Shown here: positions 27,358 to 37,901 of the stretch, piece after piece | Numbering within the stretch: the first letter of the stretch is position 1 | Layout: each line of letters begins with the position of its first letter | Assembly: GCA_963744735.1 (NCBI GenBank) | Contig: CAVUVH010000034.1 | Coordinates: 62,001 to 126,000 of the forward strand | DNA: 64,000 nt | Origin: RPQJ01 sp963744735 | Lineage (GTDB): Bacteria; Pseudomonadota; Gammaproteobacteria; Steroidobacterales; Steroidobacteraceae | Direction: 5' to 3' | Program-made: the position numbers and the translations under genes | The notes under the pieces: model-generated | The model's database searches: none | What the model saw: the letters and a program-made list of their open reading frames with translations, nothing else | Told to the model about the DNA's origin: nothing

Positions 27358-28432
27358 ACTCGCCCTTGCAGAACGACCTGTTGCTGCGCGCGCTGCTGCG
27401 CCAGCCCACGCCCCGCACGCCACTGTGGATGATGCGGCAGGCCGGGCGCTACCTGCCCGAGTACCGCGCCACGCGCGCCAGGGCGGGCAGCTTCCTGCAG
27501 CTCTGCATGAACCCCGACCTTGCCTGCGAGGTCACGCTGCAGCCGCTCGACCGCTATCGGCTCGATGCGGCGATCCTGTTCTCGGACATCCTCACCGTGC
27601 CGCACGCGATGAACGTCGGCCTCAGCTTCGAGACCGGCGAGGGCCCGAAGATCGCGCGCCCGGTGCGCACTGCGGCCGACATCGACCGGTTGCCGATCCC
27701 GGATCCCGAAGGCGAGCTGCGCTACGTGATGGATGCGGTGCGCACGATCCGCCGCGAACTGCGCGGTCGCGTGCCCTTGATCGGCTTCGCCGGCAGCCCG
27801 TGGACGGTCGGCACCTACATGGTCGAAGGCGGCAGCAGCAGGAACTTCGAGCACATCAAGGGCATGCTCTACGGCGCGCCCGCGGAGCTGCACCGGCTGC
27901 TCGACGTGATCACGCGCGCCACGATCGCCTACCTCAACGGCCAGGTCGCCGCGGGCGCGCAGGCCCTGATGGTGTTCGACACCTGGGGTGGCGCGCTGAC
28001 GCCGTCCGACTACCGCGAGTTCTCGCTGCGCTACATGCAGCAGAATCGTCGACAGCGTCACCGCGCGAGGCCGACGGCCGCCGCGTGCCGGTGATCCTGT
28101 TCACCAAGGGCGGCGGCGAGTGGCTGGCGGACATGGCCGCCACCGGCTGCGATGCGCTCGGCGTCGACTGGACCACGGACCTCGCCGACGCGCGCCGCAT
28201 CGTGCAGGACAGGGTCGCGCTGCAGGGCAACCTCGACCCGAGCGTGCTCTATGCACCGCCGGAGCGGATCCGCGAGCAGGTCGGCAAGGTGCTGGCGAGC
28301 TACGGAAGGGGCCACGGCCACGTCTTCAACCTGGGCCACGGCATCCACCCCGAGGTGAAGCCCGAGCACGCACTCGCGATGATCGAGGCGGTGCACGAGC
28401 TGTCGCCGCAGTACCATCAGGAGAGGGGCTAG
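27354..28432 (+). CDS. hemE: Uroporphyrinogen decarboxylase (two +1 insertions)
   Basis: Decarboxylates uroporphyrinogen III to coproporphyrinogen III, about 358 residues. The signature PLWMMRQAGRYLPEYR is near 24-39, with RLDAAILFSDILTVPHAM carrying the catalytic Asp, then GFAGSPWTVGTYMVEG and FNLGHGIHPEV. At 28044 (extra A in CAGCAGAATC) and about 28062 (extra G in CACCGCGCGAGG) two insertions break the frame. Removing both gives MQQIVDSVTREADGRRVPVI without a gap. The stop TAG (28430-28432) is the first unit of the G-rich heptad repeat. Confidence 0.95.
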
Positions 28433-28611
28433 GGGTCAGGGGCTAGGGGCTAGTCGGAACCCAATAGCCGACTTATCTCTGAAGCCAACGATTCCAGCCC
28501 TGACTTTTTGCGACGAATGAGCCACTCTCCGGCAAACCTCTTGCACGTGACGCTACGAATTCCGACTAGCCCCTAGCCCCTAGCCCCTAGCCCCTAGCCC
28601 CTAACCCCTTC
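28423..28611. repeat. G-rich heptad element 3, inverted arrays around a 100-bp core
   Basis: The left array of GGGGCTA-type units ends GGGGCTAGGGGCTAGTCGGA (28439-28458) plus one A. The right array begins with the exact 21-bp reverse complement (28560-28580) and continues with five CCCCTAG units and CCCCTAACCCC. The 100-bp spacer (28460-28559) has noticeably lower GC and includes CTGACTTTTTGCGACG. The minus strand of the spacer is open for about 37 codons but has no start codon. The layout resembles a small nonautonomous element or a large RNA hairpin filling the hemE-ppa gap. Confidence 0.75.
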
Positions 28612-28613
28612 CT

Positions 28614-29219
28614 ATGGACATCAGCAAGATCGGCATCGGCGCGGACCCGCCCAGCGACGTCAACGTCCTGATCGAGATCCCGCAGGGCGGCGTGCCCGTG
28701 AAGTACGAGCTCGACAAGGAATCCGGGGCGCTGCGCGTCGACCGCTTCCTCAACACGGCGATGTTCTACCCGGGCAACTACGGGTTCATCCCGCACACGC
28801 TGTCGGGCGACGGCGATCCGGTCGACGTGATCGTGGTGGTGCCGAGCCCGGTCGTGGCGGGCGCCATCGTAAGGGTGCGTCCGGTCGGCGCATTGCTGAT
28901 GAAGGACGAGGCCGGCGACGACGAGAAAGTCATTGCGGTGCCGGTCGACAAGCTGCATCCGTTCTACGAAGGCGTGAAGTCGTACAAGGACCTGCCGGTC
29001 ACGCTGACGGACCAGATCGCGCACTTCTTCCAGCACTACAAGGACCTGGAGAAGGGCAAGTGGGTGACGATCGTGAACTGGGTCGGCACCGAGCGCGCCG
29101 AGAAGATGATCATCGAGGGCATCCACCGCGCGGCGAGCGCGGGTGACGACGTCGCGGCGCACTACGTCGCGCAGCACTCGATGGCGGCGAAGTCGCGGCG
29201 CAGCAGGAAGAAATCGTAG
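28614..29219 (+). CDS. ppa: Inorganic pyrophosphatase
   Basis: Family I soluble pyrophosphatase, 201 residues. Active-site blocks are VPVKYELDKESGALRVDRFL, MFYPGNYGFIPHTLSGDGDP (metal-binding acids in GDGDPVDVIV), DEKVIAVPVDKL and FFQHYKDLEKGKWV. The family is normally about 175 residues. This one has a basic C-terminal extension (MAAKSRRSRKKS) after the core. It begins just after the heptad repeat, leaving no room for an ordinary promoter between the repeat and the ATG. Confidence 0.96.
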   Translation: MDISKIGIGADPPSDVNVLIEIPQGGVPVKYELDKESGALRVDRFLNTAMFYPGNYGFIPHTLSGDGDPVDVIVVVPSPVVAGAIVRVRPVGALLMKDEAGDDEKVIAVPVDKLHPFYEGVKSYKDLPVTLTDQIAHFFQHYKDLEKGKWVTIVNWVGTERAEKMIIEGIHRAASAGDDVAAHYVAQHSMAAKSRRSRKKS

Positions 29220-29262
29220 CCGACGCTGTCCCGGCCGGAAAAGCGACTGGTATCCGACGGGT

Positions 29263-29556
29263 TCATCGCCTCCTGGGGGCAAACGCCTGCATCGTCATGT
29301 CCCTGACGAGCTGCGTCGCCTTCGGGTTGGGCAGACCGTAGCGGGCAAACAGTGCCAGGTGGCTGCGCATGGCGATCATCGCACCCGAGGGAGAGTCGGC
29401 GCCCTTGCAGCATTGCTTCAGTCGCCCGTTCAGGTCCGTTGCGACCGCAGCGAGGGGGCGTTTGCGTTCATCTTCGCCGTACTCCTGCGGCTTGGAGAGG
29501 CCCCACTCGGCGGCCGTTGCGGCAATGTGATCAAGCCAATGGAGTGAGTGCGTCAT
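29263..29556 (-). CDS. Conserved hypothetical small protein
   Basis: A 97-residue soluble protein reading MTHSLHWLDHIAATAAEWGL, with KQCCKGADSPSGAMIAMRSH in the middle and a basic end (FAPRRR). It has no signal peptide, membrane segment or motif I recognise. The start at 29556 gives a natural N-terminus; an earlier ATG at 29595 adds 13 residues. It is convergent with ppa, and its 5' side faces the kdp promoter region. Existence as a gene is likely but not certain. Confidence 0.55.
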   Translation of the reverse strand: MTHSLHWLDHIAATAAEWGLSKPQEYGEDERKRPLAAVATDLNGRLKQCCKGADSPSGAMIAMRSHLALFARYGLPNPKATQLVRDMTMQAFAPRRR

Positions 29557-29795
29557 GGGATCGGGTGTTCCACGAGTCGGGGCGGAAAGGGTCATGGTCG
29601 AAGGCCAACGCAGGCTAAGCCGGAATCAGGCAGGCCACAATCGGGACCGCGGGGCACAGTTGCACGACGCCCGCCCGCGCACGGTAACCCGGCACGAGGA
29701 CCGGTATCCGGTCGCCGAAGCCGGTCAGCGGCATTTCCTAACGCCGACCTAACACCCGACTGCCTAAGCTTGCTTTCGTAGTTGGAGGCCAGGCC
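29557..29795. other. Upstream region of the kdp operon
   Basis: About 240 noncoding bases that should hold the kdp promoter and KdpE site. A strong GGAGG ribosome-binding site lies at 29784-29788, eight bases before the ATG at 29796. I could not assign a convincing promoter or KdpE box. Confidence 0.4.
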
Positions 29796-29887
29796 ATGGA
29801 AATCCTTGTTGTGCTGGTGACGTCGGCGCTGTGCGCCGCACGTGGGGGCTGTTCCTGCTGTGCGGCCGTTTGCGGGGGCAGTCATGA
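29796..29887 (+). CDS. Small membrane protein preceding kdpF (frame break)
   Basis: The ATG at 29796 has GGAGG eight bases upstream and reads MEILVVLVTSALCA, a hydrophobic segment. After a frame slip near 29834-29840 the sequence continues TWGLFLLCGRLRGQS and stops with TGA at 29885-29887, overlapping the kdpF ATG by the usual ATGA. The product would be a protein of about 30 residues with one membrane helix and a basic C-terminus. Short uncharacterised membrane ORFs before kdpF occur in other GC-rich proteobacteria. Function unknown; it may be part of or assist the Kdp complex. Confidence 0.6.
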
Positions 29888-29976
29888 CCCCCGTCGACCT
29901 GATCGGCCTGCTGCTGGCCGTTGCGCTGTTCGTCTATCTCGTGGTCGCGCTGCTGTACCCGGAGAAATTCCAGTGA
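29884..29976 (+). CDS. kdpF: Potassium-transporting ATPase small subunit KdpF
   Basis: A 30-residue single-helix peptide reading MTPVDLIGLLLAVALFVYLV, then VALLYPEKFQ. The helix plus the C-terminal YPEKF tail is characteristic of KdpF, which stabilises the KdpABC complex. It overlaps the preceding small ORF (ATGA) and the kdpA start (GTGA). Confidence 0.88.
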   Translation: MTPVDLIGLLLAVALFVYLVVALLYPEKFQ

Positions 29977-31782
29977 CCGGCCAAGGCCTGCTGCAACTGG
30001 CATTGTACGTCGTGGTGCTCGTGGCGCTGGTGAAGCCGCTGGGCGCCTACATGGCTGCTGTCTTCCGGGGCGAGCGCACGTTCATGTCGCCGGTGCTCGG
30101 GCCGGTCGAGCGGTTGATCTACCGCGTTTCCGGCGTCGATCCGGCGCACGAATCGGACTGGAAGCGATACGCGTTCAGCGCGCTGCTGGTGAACCTGCTG
30201 GGCTTCGTCGCCGTGTACGCGCTGCAGCGCCTGCAGCAGGTGCTGCCGCTCAACCCGCAGGGGCTGGGCGCGGTCTCGCCCGACTCGTCGTTCAACACGG
30301 CCGTCAGCTTCGCGACCAACACCAACTGGCAGGGCTACGTCGGCGAAGCGACCATGAGCTACCTGACGCAGATGCTGGGTCTCGCCGTGCAGAACTTCCT
30401 GTCGGCGGCGCGGGCATCGCGGTGCTGATCGCCTTGATCCGCGGCTTCGCTCGCCGTGAGGTCGGCCAGATCGGCAACTTCTGGGTCGACTTCACGCGCA
30501 GCACCCTGTATGTGCTGCTGCCGCTGTCCTTCATGCTGGCCGTCGTGCTGGCGGCGCAGGGCGTCGTGCAGACCTTCGCGCCCTACCAGCAGGCGACCCT
30601 GGTCGAACCCGTGGTCATCCAGGTGCCGGCGACCAACGCCGACGGCACGCCACAGGTCGATGCATCCGGTGCGGCGGTGATGAGGACAGACCGTCACCGA
30701 GCAAACGCTGCCGCTCGGCCCGGCCGCGAGCCAGGTGGCGATCAAGCAGCTCGGCACGAACGGCGGCGGCTTCTTCAACGTCAACTCGGCGCACCCGTTC
30801 GAGAACCCGACGCCGCTGTCGAATTTCCTCGAGGTGCTGGCCATCCTGCTGATCCCGGCTGCGCTCTGCTACACGTTCGGCAGCCTGGTCAACGACAAGC
30901 GGCAGGGCTGGGCCCTGCTGGCCGCCATGCTGGTGATCTTCGTGCCATTGCTGATCGGCGCGTTCGCGGCCGAGCAGGCCGGCAATCCACGCCTCGACGC
31001 GCTCGGCGTGGACCAGGCGGCCTCCGCGCTGCAGCCCGGCGGCAACATGGAAGGCAAGGAGACGCGCTTCGGCATCGCCAACTCCGCGCTCTGGGCGACG
31101 GCCACGACTGCGGCCTCCAACGGCTCCGTCAACGCCATGCACGATTCGTTCACGCCGCTCGGCGGGCTGGTGCCGATGTGGCTCATGCAACTCGGTGAAG
31201 TCGTCTTCGGCGGCGTCGGCAGCGGGCCTCTACGGCATGCTGATGTTCGCCGTCATCGCGGTGTTCATCGCCGGACTGATGGTCGGGCGCACACCCGAGT
31301 ACCTCGGCAAGAAGATCGAGGCCTACGAGGTCAAGATGGCGGCGATCGTGCTGCTCGTGCCGTGCCTGCGTGGTGCTGCTGGGCACGGCCGTGGCGGTCA
31401 TGGTGCCGGCGGCCACCGCCAGCGTCGCGCAATCCGGGCGTGCACGGGTTCTCGGAAATCCTGTACGCGTTCTCGTCGGCCGGCAACAACAACGGCAGCG
31501 CCTTCGCGGGGCTCTCGGCCAACACACCGTTCTACAACCTCGCGCTCGGCATCGCGATGTGGCTGTCGCGCTACTGGCTGATGATTCCGGTGCTGGCCAT
31601 CGCCGGCAGCCTGGCCGCCAAGCGCGCGACGGCCACCACGGCGGGCACGCTGCCGACGCACACGCCTCTATTCGTCACCTTGCTGGTAACCACGTGTGCT
31701 GCTGGTCGGCGCGCTCACGTTCCTGCCCGCGCTCGCGCTCGGGCCGATCGTGGAACACCTCCAGCTTCATGGGAGCCATTGA
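29973..31782 (+). CDS. kdpA: Potassium-transporting ATPase subunit KdpA (several +1 insertions)
   Basis: K+-selective channel-like subunit with ten transmembrane helices, about 600 residues after repair. It begins (GTG at 29973) VTGQGLLQLALYVVVLVALV. Selectivity loops are visible, for example SFNTAVSFATNTNWQGY, KQLGTNGGGFFNVNSAHPFE and AFSSAGNNNGSAFAGLS. Frame breaks near 30413, 30686, 31214, 31372, 31430 and 31691 are each repaired by deleting one base (two at some sites), with the KdpA translation continuous across them. The end VEHLQLHGSH stops at 31780-31782, one base before kdpB. Confidence 0.94.
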
Positions 31783-31783
31783 G

Positions 31784-33869
31784 ATGACCGTCGACACAGG
31801 CGGGCGCCACCGCCCTGAGTCGACCCATCGTCCTGCAGGGGATCCGCGAATCCTTCGCCAAGCTCGACCCGCGCGTGCAGGTCCGCAACCCGGTGATGTT
31901 CGTGGTCTTCGTGGGCAGCCTGTTCACGACGGCGCTCGGCGTGGCCGCCGCGCTCGGCATGGCGCCGGACGCCGGGCACCGGGCTTCGTGCTGACGATCG
32001 CCGGCGTGGTTGTGGCTGACGGTGCTGTTCGCGAACTTCGCCGAGGCCGTGGCCGAAGGCCGCGGCAAGGCGCAGGCCGCGGCGCTGCGTTCCACGCGCA
32101 AGGAAGTGCAGGCGAAGAAGCTCAAGGGCCGGCGCCGTGGCGGATGGCCACGTCGCTCGTGCAGGCCTCGTCGCTGCGGCGCGACGACGTCGTGCTGGTC
32201 GAGGCCCGGGACGTCATTCCCGCGGACGGCGAGGTCATCGATGGCGTCGCCTCGGTGGACGAGAGCGCCATCACCGGCGAATCGGCGCCCGTGCTGCGCG
32301 AATCGGGCGGCGACTTCTGCTCGGTGACCGGCGGCACGCGCGTGCTGTCCGACTGGCTGGTGGTGCGTGTCACCAGCAACCCGGGCGAGGCCTTCCTCGA
32401 CCGCATGATCGCGATGGTGGAAGGCGCCAGGCGCGGCAAGACACCGAACGAAATCGCGTTGTCGATCCTGCTGTCGTTCCTGACGCTGGTGTTCCTGCTG
32501 GCCACCGTCACGCTGGCGCCGTTCTCCAGCTTCGCGGTGGCGAGCTCGGGCGCCGGCACCGCCGTCACCGCGGTCGTGCTCGTGGCGCTGCTGGTGTGCC
32601 TGATTCCGACCACGATCGGCGGCCTGCTGTCGGCCATCGGCATCGCGGGCATGGACCGCATGGTGCGCTCCAACGTGATCGCGACCTCCGGCCGCGCGGT
32701 GGAAGCGGCCGGCGACGTCGACGTGCTGCTGCTCGACAAGACCGGCACGATCACGCTCGGCGACCGGCAGGCCTCGGCTTTCCATGCCGGCGCCGGGCGT
32801 GAAGGAGCAGGAACTGGCCGACGCGGCGCAACTCGCGTCGCTCGCCGACGAAACACCGGAGGGCCGGTCCATCGTCGTGCTGGCCAAGCAGCGGTTCCAG
32901 CTGCGCGGGCGTGACCTGGCCAGCACGACGCATGAGTTCCACAAGTTCTCGGCCCAGACCCGCATGAGCGGCGTGGACCTGGAAGGGCGCAAGCTGCGCA
33001 AGGGCGCGGCCGACGCCGTCCGCAAGTTCGTCGAGGAAGAAGGCGGCGCGTGGCCGGTCGCGGTCACGCAGCAGGTCGAGACGGTGGCGCGCGGCGGGGC
33101 GACCCCGCTCGTCGTCGCCGACGGCAGGCGCGTGCTCGGCGTGATCGAACTGCGCGACATCGTCAAGGGCGGCATCCGCGAGCGCTTCGCCGAGCTGCGA
33201 CAGATGGGCATCAAGACCGTCATGGTCACCGGCGACAACCGGCTGACCGCGGCGGCGATCGCCGCCGAGGCCGGCGTCGACGACTTCCTCGCCGAAGCCA
33301 CGCCCGGAGACCAAGCTCGCGCTGATCCGGCGTTACCAGGGCGAAGGGCACCTGGTCGCCATGTGCGGCGACGGCACCAACGATGCGCCGGCGCTGGCGC
33401 AGGCGGACGTGGCGGTGGCCATGAACACGGGCACGCAGGCGGCGAAGGAAGCCGGCAACATGGTGGACCTCGACTCGAATCCCACCAAGCTGATCGAGGT
33501 GGTGGACGTCGGCAAGCAGATGCTGGTGACGCGCGGCGCGCTCACGACGTTCTCGATCGCGAACGACGTGGCCAAGTACTTCGCCATCATTCCGGCCGCC
33601 TTCGCCGACGACCTACCCGCAGCTCGACGCGCTCGAACCTGATGCGCCTGGCGAGCCCGGAGAGCGCGATTCTGGCGGCCGTGATCTTCAATGCGCTCAT
33701 CATCGTGGTGCTGGTCCCGCTCGCGCTGCGCGGCGTGAAGACCCGCGCGGCGTCGGCCGCGCACCTGTTGCGCCGCAACCTGCTCGTCTACGGGCTCGGC
33801 GGGCTCGTGGTGCCGTTCATCGGCATCAAGCTGATCGACGTGCTGCTGGCGGCCACCGGCTGGGTATGA
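31784..33869 (+). CDS. kdpB: Potassium-transporting ATPase ATP-binding subunit KdpB (several +1 insertions)
   Basis: P-type ATPase subunit driving KdpA, about 690 residues. It has WLTVLFANFAEAVAEGRGKA, DVIPADGEVIDGVASVDESA, TGESAPVLRESGGD, the phosphorylation motif LLLDKTGTITLGDRQAS, MVTGDNRLTAAAIAAEAGVD and the hinge MCGDGTNDAPALAQADVAVA. Breaks occur near 31798, 31977-31985, 32010, 32129, 32790, 33307, 33608 and 33642. Removing inserted bases restores typical KdpB sequence at each. The start ATG at 31784 lies one base after the kdpA stop. Confidence 0.94.
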
Positions 33870-33879
33870 GGACAGCGCA

Positions 33880-34461
33880 ATGATCCGTGAACTTCGCAGT
33901 CGCAATGGTCGTGTTCCTGCTGCTGACGGTCGTGACGGGCGTCGTCTATCCGCGGACTCGTGACGCTGGTCGCCACGGTGGCCTTTCCCGCGCAGGCCGC
34001 CGGCAGCCTCGTCGCGGGTCGATGGCAAGGTGGTCGGCTCGCGCCTGATCGGGCAGCCGTTCTCGTCGCCGCGCTACTTCTGGGGCCGCCCGTCGGCCAC
34101 GGGCCCGATGCCGAACAACGGGGCCGTGTCGTCCGGCTCGAACCAGGGTCCGCTCAATCCGGCGCTGGTGACGGCCGTCGAGAGCCGCATGGCCGCACTG
34201 CGCGCGGCCGATCCGGGCAACACGCGGCCCGTGCCGGTGGATCTCGTGACCGCGTCGGCCAGCGGCCTCGATCCGCACATCTCCATCGCCGCGGCCGAAT
34301 ACCAGGTGCCGCGCGTGGCGCGCGAGCGCGGCCTGCCGGACGAGCGCAAGTCCGCGAGCTGGTCGCGGGCCGCCACCGAGGGACGAACGCTCGGCGTGCT
34401 CGGCGAGCCGCGCGTGAACGTGCTCGAGTTGAACCTGGCGCTCGACGCCGCGAGCCGATAA
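33880..34461 (+). CDS. kdpC: Potassium-transporting ATPase subunit KdpC (three +1 insertions)
   Basis: Single-span subunit of KdpFABC, about 192 residues. The membrane helix is AMVVFLLLTVVTGVVYPGLV, after MIRELRS. The periplasmic part has GSRLIGQPFSSPRYFWGRPS, NNGAVSSGSNQGPLNPALV, VTASASGLDPHISIAAAEYQ and RTLGVLGEPRVNVLELN. Insertions near 33896, 33953 and 34017 break the N-terminal part. Stop TAA at 34459-34461. Confidence 0.94.
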
Positions 34462-34468
34462 TCGACAC

Positions 34469-37166
34469 ATGACCGACGACCGCCCGGACCCGGACCAGCT
34501 GCTCGCGCAGGTGCAGGCCGAGGAGGCGCGGGCGCGTCGCGGGCGGCTGCGGGTTTTCTTCGGCGCTTCGGCGGGGGTCGGCAAGACCTACGCGATGCTC
34601 GAGGCGGCGCTCGCCGCCAAGGCGGCGGGGACCGACGTCGTGGTCGGCTACGTCGAGCCGCACGGGCGTCGCGAGACCGAGCGCCTGCTCGAGACGCTCG
34701 AAAGCCTGCCGCTGCAGCCGGTCCGCTACCGCGGCATGGTGCGCCAGGAATTCGACCTCGACGCCGCGCTGCAGCGTCACGCCGGAGATCCTGCTGGTCG
34801 ACGAGCTCGCGCACTCGAACTGGTCGAAGGCGAGCCGCCGCCGCGCCACGCCAAGCGCTGGCAGGACATCGAGGAACTCTGCGATGCCGGCATCAACGTC
34901 TGGACGACGCTCAACATCCAGCACCTCGAGAGCCTCAACGACCTCGATCGCGCAGATCACCGGCGTGCGCCAGCGCGAGACGATCCCGGACCACGTGCTC
35001 GACGAGGCCGACGAGATCGAGCTGATCGACCTGCCGCCGGACGACCTGCTGCAGCGCCTGCAGCAGGGCAAGGTCTACGTGTCCGACCAGGTCGGCACGG
35101 CGATCGAGCGCTTCTTCCGCAAGCCGAACCTGATCGCGCTGCGCGAACTGGCGCTGCGCCGCACGGCCGATCGCGTCGATGCCGCGGCGCGCGCGCAAGG
35201 CGCTGCCGGGATCGCAGTCGCGCGCCTACCTCGCCCGCGATCGGCTGCTGGTCGCCGTCGGTCCCGACGCGCAGGCGGAGCAGCTCGTGCGCACCGGCAA
35301 GCGGCGTGGCCGACGCGCTGGACGCGGAGTGGACCGCCGTCTACGTCGAGACACCCGCGCTGCAGCGCCTCTCCGACCGCGGAGCGCGACCGGCGCATCG
35401 ACATCCTGCGCCTGGCGGAATCGCTCGGGGCCGAGCACCGTGACGCTGGACGGCCCGACGGCGGCCACCGCCCTGATCGAGTACGCGCGGACGCGCGGCG
35501 CGACGCGCGTGCTGGTCGGCGAACCGAAGCGACGCGGCTGGCGGGCGCTGTTGCGGCCATCGACGGCGACGGAGCTCGTGCAGCGCGCGCAGGGCTTCGA
35601 CGTGCTGGTGGTCGCACGGCAGGGCGAGGAGCGACCGGACCGGCGCAGGCCCGCAACTGGACCTGTCGCGCGAGGTGCCGTGGTCGCGCTACGGCTGGGC
35701 CGCAGCGATCACGGCGGCCTGCACCGGCATCGCGTTCCTGATCGACCCGATCTTCTCCGAGACCAACGTCGCGATGATCTACGTGCTGGGCGCGACGATC
35801 GCGGGGCTGCGGCTCGGTCGCGGGCCGGGCACCCTGACGGCGATCGCAAGCGTCGCGGCCTTCGACTTCTTCTTCGTGCCGCCACGGTTCACGTTCCAGG
35901 TCAGCGACGCCCAGTACGTGATCACGTTCGTGGTCATGCTGGCCGTCACGCTCACCATCGGCAACCTGATGGCCAACGTGCGGCAGCAGAATCGCGTCGC
36001 CGGCGCCCGCGAGCGGCGCACGGCGCTGCTCTACGCGATGAGCCGTGAACTGGCCGGGACGCGCGGCAGCGACAACATGGCGCGCGTGGCGGTCACGCAC
36101 GTCGCCGAGGTGTTCGATTCGAGCGCGGTCGTGCTGACGCCCGACGCGAACGGGCGCGCTGCAGTATCCGGCCGGCAGCTCCGCTCGAGAGTTCCTTCCG
36201 TGGCGCCGATCTCTCGGTGGCGCAGTGGGTCTTCGATCACGGCGAGCGCGCCGGGCTCGGCACCGACACGTTGCCGGCCGCGCCGGCCGTCTACCTGCCC
36301 TTGCGCGGCACGCAGCGAACGCTCGGCGTGCTCGGCGTGCTGCCGACCAACCGGCGGCGCATCCTGCTGCCCGAGCAGCGGCAACTGCTGGAGACGTTCG
36401 CCGGGCAGATCGCGCTCGCCTGGGAACGGGCCGCGCTGGGCGAAGAGGCGGCGACGTCGCGCATCGCGGCCGAGACGCGAGAGCCTGCGCAACACGCTGC
36501 TGGCGTCGATCTCGCACGACCTGCGCACGCCGCTGGCGGTCATCACCGGCGCCGCCAGCACGCTCACCCGCCACGGCGCGGCGATGGATGCCAGCGACCC
36601 GGGAGTCCCTGGCCCAGTCGATCGAAGAGCAGGCGCACGAGATGTCGAATCTCATCTCCAACGTGCTGGACCTGATGCGCCTCGAGTCCGGTCGCGTCGA
36701 ATTGCGGTGCGACACGCATTCCGTCGAGGACCTCGTCGGCACCGCGCTGCATCGCCTCGAGCCGCGGCTGCAGGACCATCCTGTCGCGATCGACCTGCCC
36801 GAGGACCTGCCCGCCGTGAACGTGGATCCGGTGCTGGTGTCACAGGTGCTGGCCAACCTGCTCGAGAATGCGGCGAAGTACACGCCGGCGGGCACGCGCA
36901 TCCGCATCGCTGCCGTGGCGGATGCCCCGATGGTACGCATCGTCGTCGAGGACGAGGGCCCGGGACTGCCGCCGGGCGATCCGCGGTCGCTGTTCGAGAA
37001 GTTCCAGCGCGGGCGCGAGGAGAGCGCCGTCGTCGGCGCGGGCCTCGGGCTCGCCATCTGCCGGGCCATCGTGAGCGCCCACGGCGGCGAAATCTCGGCC
37101 GGGCCCGGCACGCGCGGCGGCGCCCGGTTCGAGTTCACGCTGCCGGTGGCCGAGGCGGCGGCATGA
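34469..37166 (+). CDS. kdpD: Sensor histidine kinase KdpD (several frame breaks)
   Basis: Membrane sensor of K+ limitation, about 890 residues. The N-terminal KdpD domain has the Walker A GASAGVGKTYAMLEAALA, then VVGYVEPHGRRETERLLE, ILLVDELAHSN, a USP-like domain, and the membrane block starting WSRYGWAAAITAACTGIAFL. A GAF region and the kinase follow: SISHDLRTPLAVITGAASTL with the phospho-His, NLLENAAKYTPAGTRIR and GLGLAICRAIVSAHGG. Breaks occur near 34787, 34957, 35195, 35305, 35385, 35440, 35650, 36160, 36480 and 36601, and most look like single inserted bases. The stop overlaps kdpE. Confidence 0.93.
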
Positions 37167-37872
37167 CCCAGGCGATGCACCAGATCCTCGTCATCGAAGA
37201 CGAGCCCGGCATCCGCGCGGTGCTGCGCGTCCTGCTCGAGGCGGAGAACTACCGCGTCATCGAGGCCGGCAGCGCGCGAGCGGGGCGAGATCGAGGCGCG
37301 CTCGCACAAGCCCGACCTGCTGCTCGTCGACCTGGGGCTGCCGGACGAGGACGGCGCTGGCCCTGATCCGTCGGGTCCGGGAATGGTCGCCCGTGCCGAT
37401 CGTCGTGCTGTCGGCGCGCACGATGGAATCGCAGAAGGTTGCGGCGCTCGACGCGGGCGCGGACGACTACGTCACGAAGCCGTTCGGCGCCGCCGAGTTG
37501 CTGGCACGCGTTCGCGCCGGGTTGCGCCGGTCGACGCGAGGCGCGGACGCGCTGCCGGCGCTGACGCTGGGCGGGATGCACGATCGACCTGGCCCGCCGC
37601 ACCGCGACCGGACCGGGCGGCGCGATCCACCTGACCCCGCTGGAGTACCGCGTGCTCGAGTGCCTCGCGAGGCAGGCCGGAATGATCGTCACCTCGCGAC
37701 AGTTGCTGCGCGAGGCATGGGGCCCGGACCGTGTCGGGGATTCCGGCGCGCTGCGCGTGTGCATCAAGGGGCTGCGCGACAAGCTCGAGCCCGACCCGCG
37801 TCGCCGCAGTTCCTGGTGACCGAGGCGGGCATCGGCTACCGGTTGCGGGCAACTGACCTGGACGAGGAATGA
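37163..37872 (+). CDS. kdpE: Response regulator KdpE (frame breaks)
   Basis: OmpR-family response regulator activating the kdp operon, about 235 residues. The receiver domain has VIEDEPGIRAVLRVLLEAE, the phospho-acceptor region LLLVDLGLPDEDG, VVLSARTMESQKVAALDAGA and DDYVTKPFGAAELLARVRA. The winged helix has LTPLEYRVLECLARQAGMIV and SGALRVCIKGLRDKLEPDP, ending ATDLDEE. Breaks near 37280, 37357, 37580 and 37800. The ATG overlaps the kdpD stop (ATGA). Confidence 0.93.
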
Positions 37873-37901
37873 CGGCGGGCAGGCCGGACCGTGCGCTTGA
37901 A

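Noticed and set aside
28423..28611. Heptad arrays as a CRISPR array
   Set aside because: Units are 7 bases with no spacers and the two arrays are in inverted orientation; no cas gene is nearby.
29162..29265. Minus-strand ATG overlapping the stop of the 29263 hypothetical gene, preceded by AGGAGG
   Set aside because: The Shine-Dalgarno is only two bases from the ATG and encodes the last Arg codons of the upstream gene; the 34-codon frame lies antisense to the end of ppa.
29274..29300. GGGGCAAACGCCTGCATCG resembling the start of a c-di-GMP aptamer
   Set aside because: The GAAA hairpin and the receptor that follow in true GEMM-I elements are missing, and the sequence lies in a hypothetical coding gene.
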